Made by a program: the position numbers and the translations under genes. The notes under the pieces were generated by a model that saw nothing but the letters and a program-made list of their open reading frames with translations, was not told the origin of the DNA and ran no database searches. Below are positions 50,096 to 61,260 of a stretch of DNA of 64,000 nucleotides, piece by piece (the first letter of the stretch is position 1; each line of letters starts with the position of its first letter). This DNA comes from Chrysophaeum taylorii (Eukaryota; Sar; Pelagophyceae; Pelagomonadales; Pelagomonadaceae): assembly GCA_029834535.1 (NCBI GenBank), contig JAQMWT010000634.1, positions 1 through 64,000 of the forward strand. The letters run 5' to 3'.

Positions 50096-50512
50096 TGCCG
50101 TCCGCGCGTTGGCCGCCGCCGCCGCCGCACCGACTACGCGACTGAAGCGACAATCAATCCGACCGAGCCCATCGCCGCGCAGCTCGCACCCTTCGCAGTC
50201 GTCCGACTTGTGTCGAGAGCGGTCGCAGAGGAGCTCCGGCCAAGACCGCCCTCCGTCGCCGACGTGATTGCCGCGCCGGCTCCGTCAGCGCAAGTGAAAG
50301 AACGAGCAACATCCAACGGAGGAGGTCTGCCGTTGATATTCAAGTTTGCCTCGACGATCCACCATCTCTGCTGTCTTTGCCCCGACTCGACTGTCGCCTG
50401 TCTCAGAGCTGCCATCTGCAATGCAACGGGCATTGACCCTGCCAAGCAGAATCTCGCCTTCAAGGCGGCTAGTCTCCTTGAGGATTCGACGCGCCGACTT
50501 TACGTCACCTAG
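50096..50512 (+). CDS. Ubiquitin-like C-terminal fragment, possibly SF3A1-like (tentative)
   Basis: One frame reads from about 50100 (I-N-P-T-E-P-I-A-A-Q-L-A-P-F-A-V-V) to the stop at 50512. The last about 45 residues, with T-V-A-C-L-R-A-A-I-C-N-A-T-G-I-D-P-A-K-Q-N-L, fit a ubiquitin-like fold and recall the C-terminus of splicing factor SF3A1. Most of an SF3A1 protein is missing and no ATG is evident, so this could be a fragment, a spliced terminal exon or a small UBL protein. Divergent from the glycosyltransferase-like gene. Confidence 0.3.
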   Translation, partial: CRPRVGRRRRRTDYATEATINPTEPIAAQLAPFAVVRLVSRAVAEELRPRPPSVADVIAAPAPSAQVKERATSNGGGLPLIFKFASTIHHLCCLCPDSTVACLRAAICNATGIDPAKQNLAFKAASLLEDSTRRLYVT

Positions 50513-50823
50513 CTTCCACCTCACAACCTCATGCTCACGTTACCCTCACCTGCCGAGCATCGGCCGTAAAGAGCACTAAGACGACTTATTGCGCCTCCAC
50601 TCCCGCACGCTAGCTCCACCACGAGGGGCAGTCGGGGATACCAGAAATATTTTAAAACATAATCAAATCCAACGAAAAGGCATATCATTGTACTTTCCCA
50701 ACGAAAAAGACTTGTCCAGACGAAATCGCGTTCAAAGAGAGGGGGGCTACTGCTCAGCAACGTGTGTGATGTCTGTTCGTTCGCCTCACTTTCCAGTTGC
50801 TTCCGACTCGCGTTGGTGTTGGC

Positions 50824-51525
50824 TCAGGGGTTGCACAGCACGACGACGATTGGATCAACAGACTCACCGTCGCTGGCTTTTAAAGTGGGCAAGTTGGACG
50901 TCTTCACCGGCTTGTCGTCCACTGCGCGATCTACTCGCGTCTTCACCGGCTTGTCGTGCGCCGCGGGCTCCGCCGGCGGCTTTATCGACACAGTCTTAGC
51001 CGGCTTGCCATCAGCAGCACGCTCCTCCACCACAACGACCGTAGGGTGGTTGACCACCGGACCCTTCCTATCTTCCTCGACAGGCACCGGCTCGAGCTTT
51101 GATGGGTCGGTGAGTTCTTCCTTGGTCCCATTATCCTCAAACTTCGGCGTCTTCATGGGCGAGTCGTCAGCTGCGGGCTCCATCGGCTTGTCAAAACCCT
51201 CGGCGGCATGGACCACAGGCGGTTCGACCACTGGCTCCTTTCTGTCTTCCTCCACAGGCAAACCTTGCTTCACTAGCAACGGCTGGACCTTGAGCGGCTT
51301 GGCCGGCTCCTCCTTGGTCTCCTCTTCAAACTTCGGCGCCTCACGCACGCTGGAATCAGTCTTGAGGAGCGAATTCCTCGCCTTGCCGCTCAGAAAACCA
51401 TGCAATCCTGTTAATCGAGCCGCCTTTTTCCTTACCAAACGAAGCGAGGACTTCGGCTTGAGCAAAGTCTTCTCCAGCGGTGCTGCCATCTCTTGCGAGT
51501 CACGCGCGGAGCGGATGGTCGACAT
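50824..51525 (-). CDS. Small disordered protein, Lys/Glu/Pro-rich
   Basis: 233 residues from the ATG at 51525. It has a basic N-terminus (K-S-S-L-R-L-V-R-K-K-A-A-R-L), then a repetitive region in which E-E-D-R-K-x-P-V-V and D-K-P-V-K-T units recur. No folded domain is visible. The plus strand is also open here but gives a Ser/Thr/Gly low-complexity product and no repeats that make more sense, so I prefer the minus reading. Function unknown. Confidence 0.4.
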   Translation of the reverse strand: MSTIRSARDSQEMAAPLEKTLLKPKSSLRLVRKKAARLTGLHGFLSGKARNSLLKTDSSVREAPKFEEETKEEPAKPLKVQPLLVKQGLPVEEDRKEPVVEPPVVHAAEGFDKPMEPAADDSPMKTPKFEDNGTKEELTDPSKLEPVPVEEDRKGPVVNHPTVVVVEERAADGKPAKTVSIKPPAEPAAHDKPVKTRVDRAVDDKPVKTSNLPTLKASDGESVDPIVVVLCNP

Positions 51526-51828
51526 CGTAAGCAAGCGACTATGGGTTTCTGATAAGATACGTGGGTTAAGGTACGTATATACTGTCGCAGTCGAGACACA
51601 AAATCAAGCCACATCAGCGTACTGAGTTCTGAGTTCGGGTGCTGTCGTGTGCGGTGTCAGAAATGTCAGAAAAGTGTGACATCTATAGAGGGTATTGGGA
51701 CAGCTCTTTCGCTAACTCATGGGACAGCTGTTTTGCGACGTATGGGACAGCTGTTTCGCTAACCATCAGGGCATACCACGCAACACACCAAACTCGAGCC
51801 AAAACGTTCAAGCAACCCACACGCACCC

Positions 51829-51889
51829 CTATCCTTCATGCCCCCCCCACACACCCCCCTCTTAGCAGTCGACATTTAAAGACACACGC
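51829..51889 (+). repeat. Second copy of the CATGCCCC..TTTAAAGACAC dispersed repeat
   Basis: Matches 43344-43404 apart from small differences in the C/CA run and GTCGACATTTAAAG in place of GTCGGACCTTTAAAG. It is followed by a C-run and a partial second unit (GTCTTAGCACTCGG near 51901). Confidence 0.85.
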
Positions 51890-51899
51890 ACCCCCCCCC

Positions 51900-52780
51900 C
51901 GTCTTAGCACTCGGTGGAGAGAGGGTGCCCAATGAGGGGGATCCAAGGTGCCGCCACACCCTTCGGCTGGAGGGTTTGACATCATACGTGAAGCCGCTCC
52001 CGGGCTGTACTGGCGGCGTTGACTGTATAGAATTTGGTGTAGAGAAATCTGCTGCCTCTTAACCTTATCCGTCCGTTGAGAACGTGATCTCTTCCTTACC
52101 CTTCTTCTTCCTTTCTACACAATCAAATAGTCCTCTGATTTGTGCTTACGCTCATCATCATGGTCTAGCGCGTCCCGGGGTATGTAGCACTATAAACTTT
52201 ACCTTTCTCGTGTAGTTCTAGATGCCGCCTGTCGTGTTCTGAGGATATAGGGAACATGCCCTTTCATTCCCCGAATTAAATACTGCCAGACGTTCATGAT
52301 GAGACGGGATGGTTTCCCAGGTGACTTACCACTGCTTGCTAAATGCTCTGCAGGTTATGGGCCCAGGCGGGTCCCTGAGAAACCATGTGTTAAAACGCGC
52401 ACGTAACCTATGGGTATTGGGCTGTTACCGCGCCGGCCCAGCCTCGCCACGTAAACACGCTTGTGAATATTACGCCATTACCATTGGGCTGTATATAACA
52501 CATTTTGCACACGTGATCGTGCAACCTGGGGTGCACCTGTTCATAGTATCGTATTGTCATGTCAATGTTGATGTGTGTGTAATTGGCTAACCTGTGCTCT
52601 TGCACACATGTTATGGAATATTTTGGGTACGTCCACTCGTACATTCCATGGCAATGCACTTAGCAAGCTCCTTGAGAGCACCAAAACTAACCAGCTGCCT
52701 GAGTGACTACGCTTAGCGACACTACTCTGGACTCACAGCTTGCACAGTCATCAAATAGACATTTTTCCATCGAAAACGAT
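51900..52780. other. No gene; may contain the unrecognised 5' LTR of the next element
   Basis: No credible coding sequence. Because the following Copia-type element starts with gag near 52783, its left LTR and primer site should lie here, but without a second LTR in the window I cannot delimit it. Confidence 0.35.
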
Positions 52781-52782
52781 GA

Positions 52783-54600
52783 GTGTACATAGACACCGAT
52801 AGACAGACCCCCTTAGAATGTTTAGACAGTGTCAACTGCGTGACTGAACCCACAGGTTCCCCGTCAACTGCTACGGCAGAACACGCAGCACGAGTCGCAC
52901 CCAAGGCGATCACAGGTGCGGATATATTGAAGCTGGAAGCTCCTGTAGTTGAGTTTCTTAACGATGGAAATCGATTTCAGCTTCAGACTCGCAAGGTATC
53001 CTTGCAAATCAAGCATATTAAGCAATTGTTACGGTCCAGTCATGCCGATGCCTTCCTCGAGTACGACTCGTACGACTCGTACGAAGCATATACTCGGTGA
53101 TGCAAGGACTATGAGATCCTCCGGAATCAAATTCTCGATCGCGTTTTCCTGGAATGGAAGACCGATAGGGCTGCTGATCTCCGTTTAGCTGTTGATGAAT
53201 TGCCCCCTGAGTATCAGGAATGGCATTTCACCAACGAAGCTTTCCCCAACTTACCGGAAGCAGAAGTATCTCAGCTAGCTACTGTCTGTTACGACAATGA
53301 AGTCACGGCATTACGTCCTGAAATCAATGCTCGTTTCTTAGAAGAGGAACGAATCTTAAATCGCGCGCACCCGAAAGCATTAGCTTTCGACACCCGTGTT
53401 CGTGCCCCTGTTACTATGTTTTCGTTAACTGCTGCTGACTGGCACACTTATCAGAACACGTATGCTACATTCTTGCATACTTACTTCAATCTTGAAAGTG
53501 TTGGAAAACCAGCACTTGCGGCCTGGCCCGCCATCAATGAGGCATATAACAAAAGTTATTTACCCAACAAGGCTCGAGCCATGATGCTCATCGCCTTTAG
53601 TCACTACGAGTCTGTTACGACTACTGATGTGTCCTATTTGAAACAGCAATTTAACTCTGTTGTTTATAATCCTAACTGGTATGTCCATGTATTTATCGAA
53701 GCTGTCCTAGCATTTAGGCAAATCTCTTACCAACTTAACCAGGAAGAGACTGACCTTCAATTCGACTTTGGTGCTCTTTGTAGAAAAATCTATGAAGAGA
53801 TACATCGGCATTATGCCGATAATACCAGCAACAATCGTTACGATCGTGGGGGTGGGTGGTTGGGTAGATTGGTGTTATATGTATGAAACCCGATCTTCAT
53901 CTCGGCCTGTGCCAGAAGCTGAACGATTGTGTCACCCTACCAACCCTAGCTACATTTTAGAGTACGCATTATACTTATACAATGTAGTATCAAATGGGTC
54001 AAACGAAAGACGCTTAGAACGCCCCGTTTCTTGGCAACCCTATGTCGACGGTTTATCATCTCAACCAAAGCCAAAGTTACTACTTACAAATACGCTGGAT
54101 TTAGCAGACAAAAGTCTGACTCAAACTGCTAACACACTCGCCCTCATCACTGCGTCTCAACCTGGTACATCTTCCACGTTTAATGCTAGACGCTTGCGTA
54201 ACTCTAATGATGCTCGCCAGCCTTTCTCTCGCAGCGACTTATCGTATTTTCGTTCTGGTGATTCTTACGTCACCAAGAAAACTGCTGGACAGTCCCATGA
54301 CCGTCCAATTTACCCCCGCACTTTGGACAGGTCCTCTCGGTCTAACATGAAATTATTAGATCGAACAAATCACACCTTAAACACCCTGCGAGAACAGTGT
54401 AGTGAACTTACGAAGCATGTGACAGATAATGATACCACGGCTCAGCTACAACAGAATATCAACAAGTTATTTGAGACTCTATTACAATCAGCTGACATTC
54501 TGTCAACGACATCTACTGAGGACAACAGTAACTTACTTCGTCTAAACGAACAACTCATGTTTGTAGAAGACATCATTTATGATGTAGACGTTCATCTATC
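52783..54600 (+). pseudogene. Gag-like region of the methyltransferase-bearing element
   Basis: One frame runs 52783-53886 with a single TGA at 53098-53100 (upstream E-A-Y-T-R, downstream C-K-D-Y-E-I-L-R-N-Q). The frame then shifts by one near 53850, beside a G-rich stretch, and continues to the protease. Recognisable features are few: a helical capsid-like part (Y-L-P-N-K-A-R-A-M-M-L-I-A-F) and a long Ser/Thr/Gln-rich linker with a coiled-coil-like part (L-R-E-Q-C-S-E-L-T-K-H-V). I see no zinc knuckle, unlike the neighbouring Copia. Assignment to Gag is by position. Confidence 0.6.
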
Positions 54601-54629
54601 CTCGACCGAAAAGTCGTTAAACTACGTGG

Positions 54630-55513
54630 AGCCACAACATCATACTGTTGTTACTGCTCCCACCCCAAAGGCAACTCCTCCTACTACAGACACGAAGAAT
54701 CCCCCCAACACACAGGGCAATCCTTCCAATATTGTGCCTAGCCTCTTTACTGCTTCCGCCATCTCGGCTTTACCACCAGCGTTACTGTCCTCGCTGTCTT
54801 CACAGGTCCAATCTGCCCTCAACTTACCACCACAAGCCGAAACCAAAAGGGATGCCGATCATACTTCGCTATCGTCATTTGATGAAAAGCACGGCATGGC
54901 TGATGAGGCTGACGAACCATCACCACCTGTTCAACCGATTATCATTCCAACGAATCTGCTATTGCTGGAGAACTTCTTCACAGCCAGCCTCTCCACCACT
55001 TGCACACATTCGGAAAACGCCTTCCTCACCAACTACATGAAGGTAAACAGCGTCCCTCCTCATTGCTCTTTTCTATATTTTGACTCTTGTGCTACCATCT
55101 CATTGATGTCCACTTACGATTTTGCAATACCCAATCATATTATTCCACTGGACTCCAAATACGCGCCGATTGTTATTCAAACAGCCACTGGACAACAACG
55201 TGCCTCACACATGATGTTAACACGTAACATTGTTGCTCCCCTACCAGATCATCCACAAGTTGGCTATGTTAAGATCGACTTCGCTTTATGTCTTCAGCCA
55301 GTGCATGACAGACATCTCGCTATCCTGAGCATGCTCGAGTGGAACCAGACGAACCTGACCACTGTGTTCAATGATCGAGCTGAGCCAAAGCTCAGCGCTG
55401 TCACGAGCCGCATAGACAAAGATGTACGTATTCCCATACACTACATAGCAGCTAATTTACCTGCTCTCCTTGTCTCACTTACAACATCGCTCGCGACATC
55501 TCACGCCCAGTGA
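54630..55513 (+). pseudogene. Retropepsin-like protease with D-S-C-A active site
   Basis: C-S-F-L-Y-F-D-S-C-A-T-I-S-L-M (Asp codon at 55082) sits where Copia proteases have Y-x-D-S/T-G-A. It is followed by V-I-Q-T-A-T-G-Q-Q and Q-P-V-H-D-R-H-L-A-I-L-S-M-L, like the flap and second strand region. Cys replaces the usual Gly of the active triad. The region after 54990 is fully open to 55513. The preceding 54630-54990 is Pro/Thr-rich linker. Confidence 0.65.
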
Positions 55514-55539
55514 TTCTCTCACAAGAGTCCAATCTCCGC

Positions 55540-57710
55540 AAACCCTCTGCCATGTTACTTTGTTCTGGTTTGTCAACCCCGGCGTTCCTGTCTCAAGCCA
55601 CTAATGACTTAGGCTTAAATATCAATGTAAAAGTTGTTGTTGAGTCTGATGATACACTTGTTCGTATGTTACGCCACCGTTTCCCTACTGTATTATTATT
55701 TGAATATCTCCCCGCCTTTATTAACCATCTTCACCTAATCTCACCAGAGGAAAGGCGCACATTCTATTGTGATATAATTGAGATCACTCCTCCCTGCACG
55801 AACAGGAATTTACCAAAACAGCATAAGACAGAAGACTTACACAGCCTGCTGGACGATTCTCTTTTCGACAGCATGTTGTCTGTCATCATGTTACTCCAGC
55901 CCTTGGTACTACTGGCTGAGATGACGCCTCCACATAAGTACTGTCATCAAGACCACATCACAGTGGCCAATCTTATCCATGCAACACTTGATTACTGTGT
56001 CGATCTTGTTGATAGGTTCCCGACACTGCGATCGCTAACCGTTGGTTGCGATGGAGGACGGCGCCTAACACCGTGCGATCGCTAACCGTTGGTTGCGATG
56101 GAGGACGGCGCCTAACACGCTTGCTCCCTGCGGCGGCCCCGGCCGTCCCGGAGTGAGACGGTGCCTGCTCGCCTCCCGGGCTGGCCGGTTAGCACCCGGA
56201 AAGTCCGCGCTGGGATGGGGTTCGCTCGGTTGGGCAGAACGCGACGGACAGGTCGATTGTTCGTGGACCAACACGTTTGCGGCCTGCGATGCTTTTGCAC
56301 GACTTCGCACAAGACCGCGCGCAGTGGCGGTCCGTCATCAACGAGTCCTCGTCCCTCGCCTCAGCCCCAACTGCGTGATTTTCCTCTGTGATTCCGGATC
56401 GGCTCCTGCCTGTCCGGCCTGGCTCCCATGCTCGGGAGAGGTCTGAAGTTAGTTAGTTAGTTAGTTCCCGACATACCTCTGTGGCGACTACCAATCTAGA
56501 GAAAGATGGATATGCATCGCACGCAGGTATTCTACTGGACCAGTTAAAATATTGTCGTGGCCTATCCTCCATCCACGCCCCTTCCTAAAGATCGTGGGTG
56601 ATCTACAAGCTATTCCCAAGCGCCTTTGGCTCCCTAAACACGTATCCAAAGACTGATCCGGGTGTTCCCGATCCTCCATATATCCCCGTTCCTAAAGCGT
56701 TTGCACCTTACTACACAGGTTCTGCTCAGCTCACTATGGCTGACCTTGAATCCCTCAATATGTTACTGCCGCCTTCACTCACAACAGGCTCACGAGCAAC
56801 GTACTCACTCTGTTCAACTTATACCATCAGCTGTGCTTTAAACGCTCCTCTATGGAGCCGCTACCCAATGCAACCTACCCTATACATGTCAAGGTTTTTT
56901 ACAATGCTCTATAACTTGTTTGCCAGCTTACACACTAACTCACCCACTCCTGTGTCTTATAACATAACCGTTTTCGAAACTAAACTAACCAACCGTCACA
57001 CAGGTTACTTCTTACTACCTCATCAACATCAAACAACTCCCACTTCTTAACTGGTGGCCACCACTCTGACGGCAACCTCACCATAGAGAACGCCACCACC
57101 AAATATCATGCTTCTATTGACGCGTTTGGAAGCACGTATACGCTCACTGCTTCCGACATTCCCCGCGACCGCGACAGGTCCATATATTTGGAGCCGTTTA
57201 TGGGTCACTTGTGGATAGTCCGAGCCCTTCCCCAAGTTGGCTCCGCTGCCACCTATGGCACCGCCATACAAAAGCTCTTGTCCAGACGCTCTCTTGTGAT
57301 GCCTGGCTGCTGCCTTACCTACAAGGCCACCGCTAGCTCTTTCGACTACAAGGACTCTCATTTTGCTCTGGAAGACCACCACTTATCTCATAGTCGCTAT
57401 ATAGGGTACCTTCGTGGAAGTGACCGCAAACTCGGCTCTAAAATCCACTCCATGCATGCTCCTTTGCCCACCGTCCGAGGGTACGCCAATATGATTTTAC
57501 TGGACCCCCGCAACGGGAAATTGCGCTACCCCACTCGACCGGAGTTGATTCGTGCTAACAACCACACCAAACAACCGGAATCCTTCCTCTTGTCTCTACG
57601 CCATGACCTTTGCTGTGACATGCTCAGCAATGCTCTGCCTGCCGGTACGTACAGTACTCTGCACAAGCACCTCTCGCTCCTCGTTGCCGATATTAAATCC
57701 CTTATGTTGG
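55540..57710 (+). pseudogene. Retroelement-encoded C5-cytosine methyltransferase, split by a retroposon
   Basis: Motif I is L-L-C-S-G-L-S-T-P-A-F-L with V-V-V-E-S-D-D-T-L-V-R-M-L-R-H-R-F-P (about 55550-55690). Motif IV is P-P-C with the catalytic Cys (55789-55797). Motif VI is L-L-A-E-M-T-P-P (55910-55932). The frame is interrupted at 56026-56463 by a short retroposon; ignoring it and one copy of its duplication, the same frame continues into motif VIII D-Y-Q-S-R-E-R-W-I (56486-56512). A one-base shift follows near 56650, then the presumed target-recognition region, motif IX P-T-V-R-G-Y-A-N (about 57467) with G-K-L-R-Y-P-T-R-P-E-L, and motif X S-N-A-L-P-A-G (57625). Active copies would presumably methylate DNA; the target is unknown. 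Motif VI has E-M-T in place of E-N-V. DNMT2 at 8.8 kb is unrelated in detail. Confidence 0.75.
56026..56463 (+). mobile_element. TTAG-tailed short retroposon, copy 1
   Basis: Flanked by the 10-bp duplication GTTCCCGACA (56016-56025 and 56464-56473). The head is a tandem duplication of about 45 bp starting TGCGATCGCTAACC; the tail is (TTAG)n. No convincing protein. It interrupts the methyltransferase between motifs VI and VIII. Direct target repeats, a short-repeat tail and small size are the marks of a SINE mobilised by a LINE. Confidence 0.88.
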
Positions 57711-57716
57711 ACCCTA

Positions 57717-58114
57717 ACCCTGCGATCGCTAACCGTTGGTTGCGATGGAGGACGGCGCCTAACACGCTTGCTCCCTGCGGCGGCCCCGGCCGTCCCGGAG
57801 TGAGACGGTGCCTGCTCGCCTCCCGGGCTGGCCGGTTAGCACCCGGAAAGTCCGCGCTGGGCTGGGGTTCGCTCGGTTTGGCAGAACGCGACGGACAGGT
57901 CGATTGTTCGTGGACCAACACGTTTGCGGCCTGCGACGCTCTTGCACGACTTCGCACAAGACCGCGCGCAGTGGCGGTCCGTCATCAACGAGTCCTCGCC
58001 CCTCGCCTCTGCCCCAACTGCGTGATTGTCCTCTGTGATTCCGGATCGGCTCCTGCCTGTCCGGCCTGGCTCCCATGCTCGGGAGAGGTCTGGAGTTAGT
58101 TAGTTAGTTAGTTA
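57717..58114 (+). mobile_element. TTAG-tailed short retroposon, copy 2
   Basis: About 398 bp flanked by GTTGGACCCTA (57706-57716 and 58115-58125). Nearly identical to copy 1 but with a single head. The uninterrupted site is preserved in the related fragment at about 26985-27010 (minus), which proves both the boundaries and the direct repeat. It lies just after motif X of the methyltransferase. GGTTCGCTCGG near 57863 loosely recalls a Pol III B box but is not convincing. Confidence 0.92.
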
Positions 58115-58125
58115 GTTGGACCCTA

Positions 58126-60366
58126 CCTTCCAACATACTGCTGCCGTGACGAAGAAATCCTATGTATCCAATTTCATGACCGTTGATCAAGCTTCCACCA
58201 CGTGCAGCACAGATACCTCGCCTTTGGCACAAGCTTTTATGATGTCTATTTCCAGCAACTGCTTGACCGAAATGTCGTTAAACTATATATCTTCGTCCTA
58301 CGAAGATACTCTCGTTACTCGTGATGATGAGGATGCACATCCGAGTGACCCTGCTGCACACCAGGATGACGACGCACCGCCTTCCCCTGCCTTAGACACC
58401 GAACTCAAGTTCGATGTTCGGCGCAAATGGCATGTTCCCGCTCATCCCATTCCTCGTAAGTCCCTCGCACACGGATCCACCGAATATCTCAATGCCAAAG
58501 AACGTGCCAATCGCTTCCACCGGGTGCATCACTGCCCCGACAACGTCGCTGCCAAGGCCCCAATGTACTTGCTCGCCCTGGATTCTCTGCCTTTGACATA
58601 CCATATCGCGACTTATGCACCGACTGCATCGCACACAACAAGCGCCACCCGCACAAGCATTTCAATGCGACCGAGCCTCTTTTGAGCAAACTCACAAAGC
58701 CGGCGAAGTCGCGTGCGACGGCGGCTATGTGACCATCCCATCCGAATGGGAGGCTTCACACATATCATCGTCTTCAAGGAACTCATTTCGAAATTTCTCT
58801 TGGTGTACTTTACACGCACCACCAACGCCACGGAGTTCACTCAAGCTCATGATTTTGTGTATGACTTCTGTCGTACACAACTCAACGTGCTCATGCGCAC
58901 CCTCTACTCTGATGCCTTCAAGCCCTACTTTAGCCAGCACATTACCTCCCCGCCCCGCGTCGATAAAGGCATTCACTCATCGCCTTCCCGCCGTACATGC
59001 ACCACTTTAACTTTGAAGTTGAGTCCGCCATCGGTTTCATCGCCTCCGCCTCCTCAACTCGCCTTCGTTCTCTCCTTAATGCTCACTATCGTGGCGCCAA
59101 GATCGTGGAACCAGCCATCATGTTTCCGTGGGCGGTGATACACACCGTTCAAAGCTACAACCTTCTCCCGAACGCCACGCTCGAGCGCATTCATCATGCT
59201 ATCCTGAGTCCGCAACAGCTACTCTACAACCAACTCAACACTCCCCAACATGACATGCTCAAGATTTTGGCGCTGAATGTTACCTTCTATTGGAGCCCCA
59301 TGAACACCACAAGTGGGAACCGTGCCGCCGCAAATATTTATATCTCTGTTGCGCCAACGCGCAAAACCCGCTCGTCTCCCCACGCGTCGACCATCTCGCT
59401 GACGTCGTCCTCAACCCTGAAAACGGACAAATTCGTGTTTCGTCCAAGCTGCAATTCCTCTACATGCTGCAGCATCCTACTCCTGATCCTGAACTTGCTC
59501 CTCCGCCTCACGCTCCTCCGCGCCTTTCTCGCTCACACCCCACGCCGCTATCCAAGACCATGTCATTCAGAGGGGGACAAGGTCTCATCCTCAGAGGGGG
59601 CACTCCCCACCTCCTTCAGCTCCTTCTTCGTCCCCTGCTCCTGCTTCTTCTCTCTTCTGACGCTCGCCGACGATTCTGGCTCTATGTCACCGCCGCCCTT
59701 GCTTCCTTCTTACAGACATCTTTGCACAAGATGACCTCATTCTTGTCCCAGGTTCCAAACAACCCAACACCCGCAAGGCCACTCTATGAAACTATCCAAG
59801 CCCGGCTACAAGCGTCTACTATTGGTGCTTAGCCGCTGGTGGCAAACTCGCCGATTTCCGCTGGGATCTTCGCCCCCTTACGTTCAAGTCTCCCGCCCTC
59901 TCCGCCCTTCATCTTAATGGTGGTATCCTCTGGTCTGCTATCTGCTCAGAGGGGGAACATGCGTTGTCGCCTGTCTTCTTCTCCCGTTGCGCCTACTTAC
60001 TTGCCCGCTACCCGCACGTCGATGGTTACTTCGCCCACGCAAGTGCGCATCCAGCATCCCAGCTGCCTTTAATCGCTGATGGTTCACCTACGTGCCCCAT
60101 TCCGCCCTTTTATCTGCGTTCACTGAACACGCTGCTGCCTTTGGCACTTCTTCCACAATATGCACTTACGTACCTGGCGCCGACCAGCTATTGATCACAC
60201 CCTCCGAGTTTGGCGTACTTCTGCATCTCTGGCTGACTTGGGAAGCCTTCTGGTCTCTACAGAGTTTATCACCCGGTCTTACACACCGACCCTACTATCC
60301 ATATTCAACTGAATCTGCCCTCTCCACCCTACTGACTTCCGCTTATCCTGAAGTTGCGCACACTGC
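58126..60366 (+). pseudogene. Linker, GAG-pre-integrase and integrase of the large element
   Basis: Pieces in changing frames: linker to L-T-E-M-S-L-N-Y (58263-58286), then K-E-R-A-N-R-F-H-R-V-H-H-C-P-D-N-V (GAG-pre-integrase-like, about 58495). Integrase core follows, G-G-F-T-H-I-I-V-F-K-E and L-V-Y-F-T-R-T-T-N-A-T-E-F-T (58745-58860), L-Y-S-D-A-F (about 58905), then V-E-S-A-I-G-F-I-A and F-P-W-A-V-I-H-T-V-Q-S-Y-N-L-L-P-N (59020-59175). Stops and shifts are frequent. The region 59500-60360 is too degraded to assign. Confidence 0.65.
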
Positions 60367-60389
60367 CTGACTGCAACGTCGCTAAACCA

Positions 60390-61260
60390 TAATTCACCAG
60401 CCATTGTTGGTCCTGACGAATAAGGTCCAAGAAGATGTTCCATTGACGAATATAACTCAAGTGCCTCCACGGTTTGTCGCCTGAAAACAGGCACGCCTAC
60501 TCAAGGCCATCGCCAAGGAACTCACACATTATCCGCTTTGGCTGCTTCAAACTCTTTTACCCGACGGTGTCTCTCGTCCTATTGACAGCAAGATGGTGCT
60601 GAAGATTAAAACAGACTCTGCAGGCACGTCAAGCACAAGCTCGCCTCGTGCTACGTGGCTTCCTAGCATCTCTTGGCGCCGATCTTTGGCACCTTCAGCC
60701 CCATGGCCATGACCGCAATCCGGGTACTACTAGCTATTGCAGCATACGCAATTGTTGTCTACCATGCAGACGTCCCTGAACGCCTGTTCAGTCTGACATT
60801 GATGCCAACGTCTATGTTCAGTTACCAGACGGCATCGCTTATCGACCCCGATGACGCTAAGTACAAGGGCCGACGCTACCGAAACTCTGAAGTCACTTTA
60901 TGGACTTCGGCAACCATCCTTTGGAACGAGATACGGCTTTTCCGTAGCCTTACAAAACGCCTGCATTCACTCTTGCTATATGCTCGAGTATCCGCACATG
61001 CTAAGTTCGCTGCGCGTCTGTTGTAGACGACATTGTTGTTGTGTCCAATGACGACCCTCTTCGTACTGATTACGATGCCCTCCACGTCTATGCGCTATAG
61101 CAGTTTGAACCTGTCCGCACCCTCCTAGGCATGTGTGTCGCACATCTGATGGCCCATTTCTCTCTGATGCAAGCTGCTGGATGAACTCTTCGCTGATCCC
61201 AGTCTTGCAGCAACTGACCCCGCTAAATATCCTATGTCATCGTCCTTCAAGTATAAAGAT
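60390..61260 (+). pseudogene. Reverse transcriptase of the large element
   Basis: L-L-K-A-I-A-K-E-L-T-H-Y-P and S-K-M-V-L-K-I-K (60495-60615), I-R-V-L-L-A-I-A-A-Y-A and V-Y-H-A-D-V-P (60718-60780), K-S-L-Y-G-L-R-Q (about 60887) and V-D-D-I-V-V-V (61023-61043, the catalytic pair) appear in the Copia order across at least three frames. The match to Copia RT is clear despite the shifts. Confidence 0.75.

Noticed and set aside
50762-51625. Plus-strand 287-codon Ser/Thr/Gly-rich frame
   Set aside because: Overlaps the minus frame with charged repeats. Neither is certain, but the plus product has no ATG-supported start or domain.
52309-52590. 93-codon plus frame before the large element
   Set aside because: No motif and overlapped by an equally open minus frame; more likely non-coding or LTR sequence.
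56440-56463. (TTAG)n as telomeric repeat
   Set aside because: Only a few units, always at the 3' end of the same short element and enclosed by target duplications.
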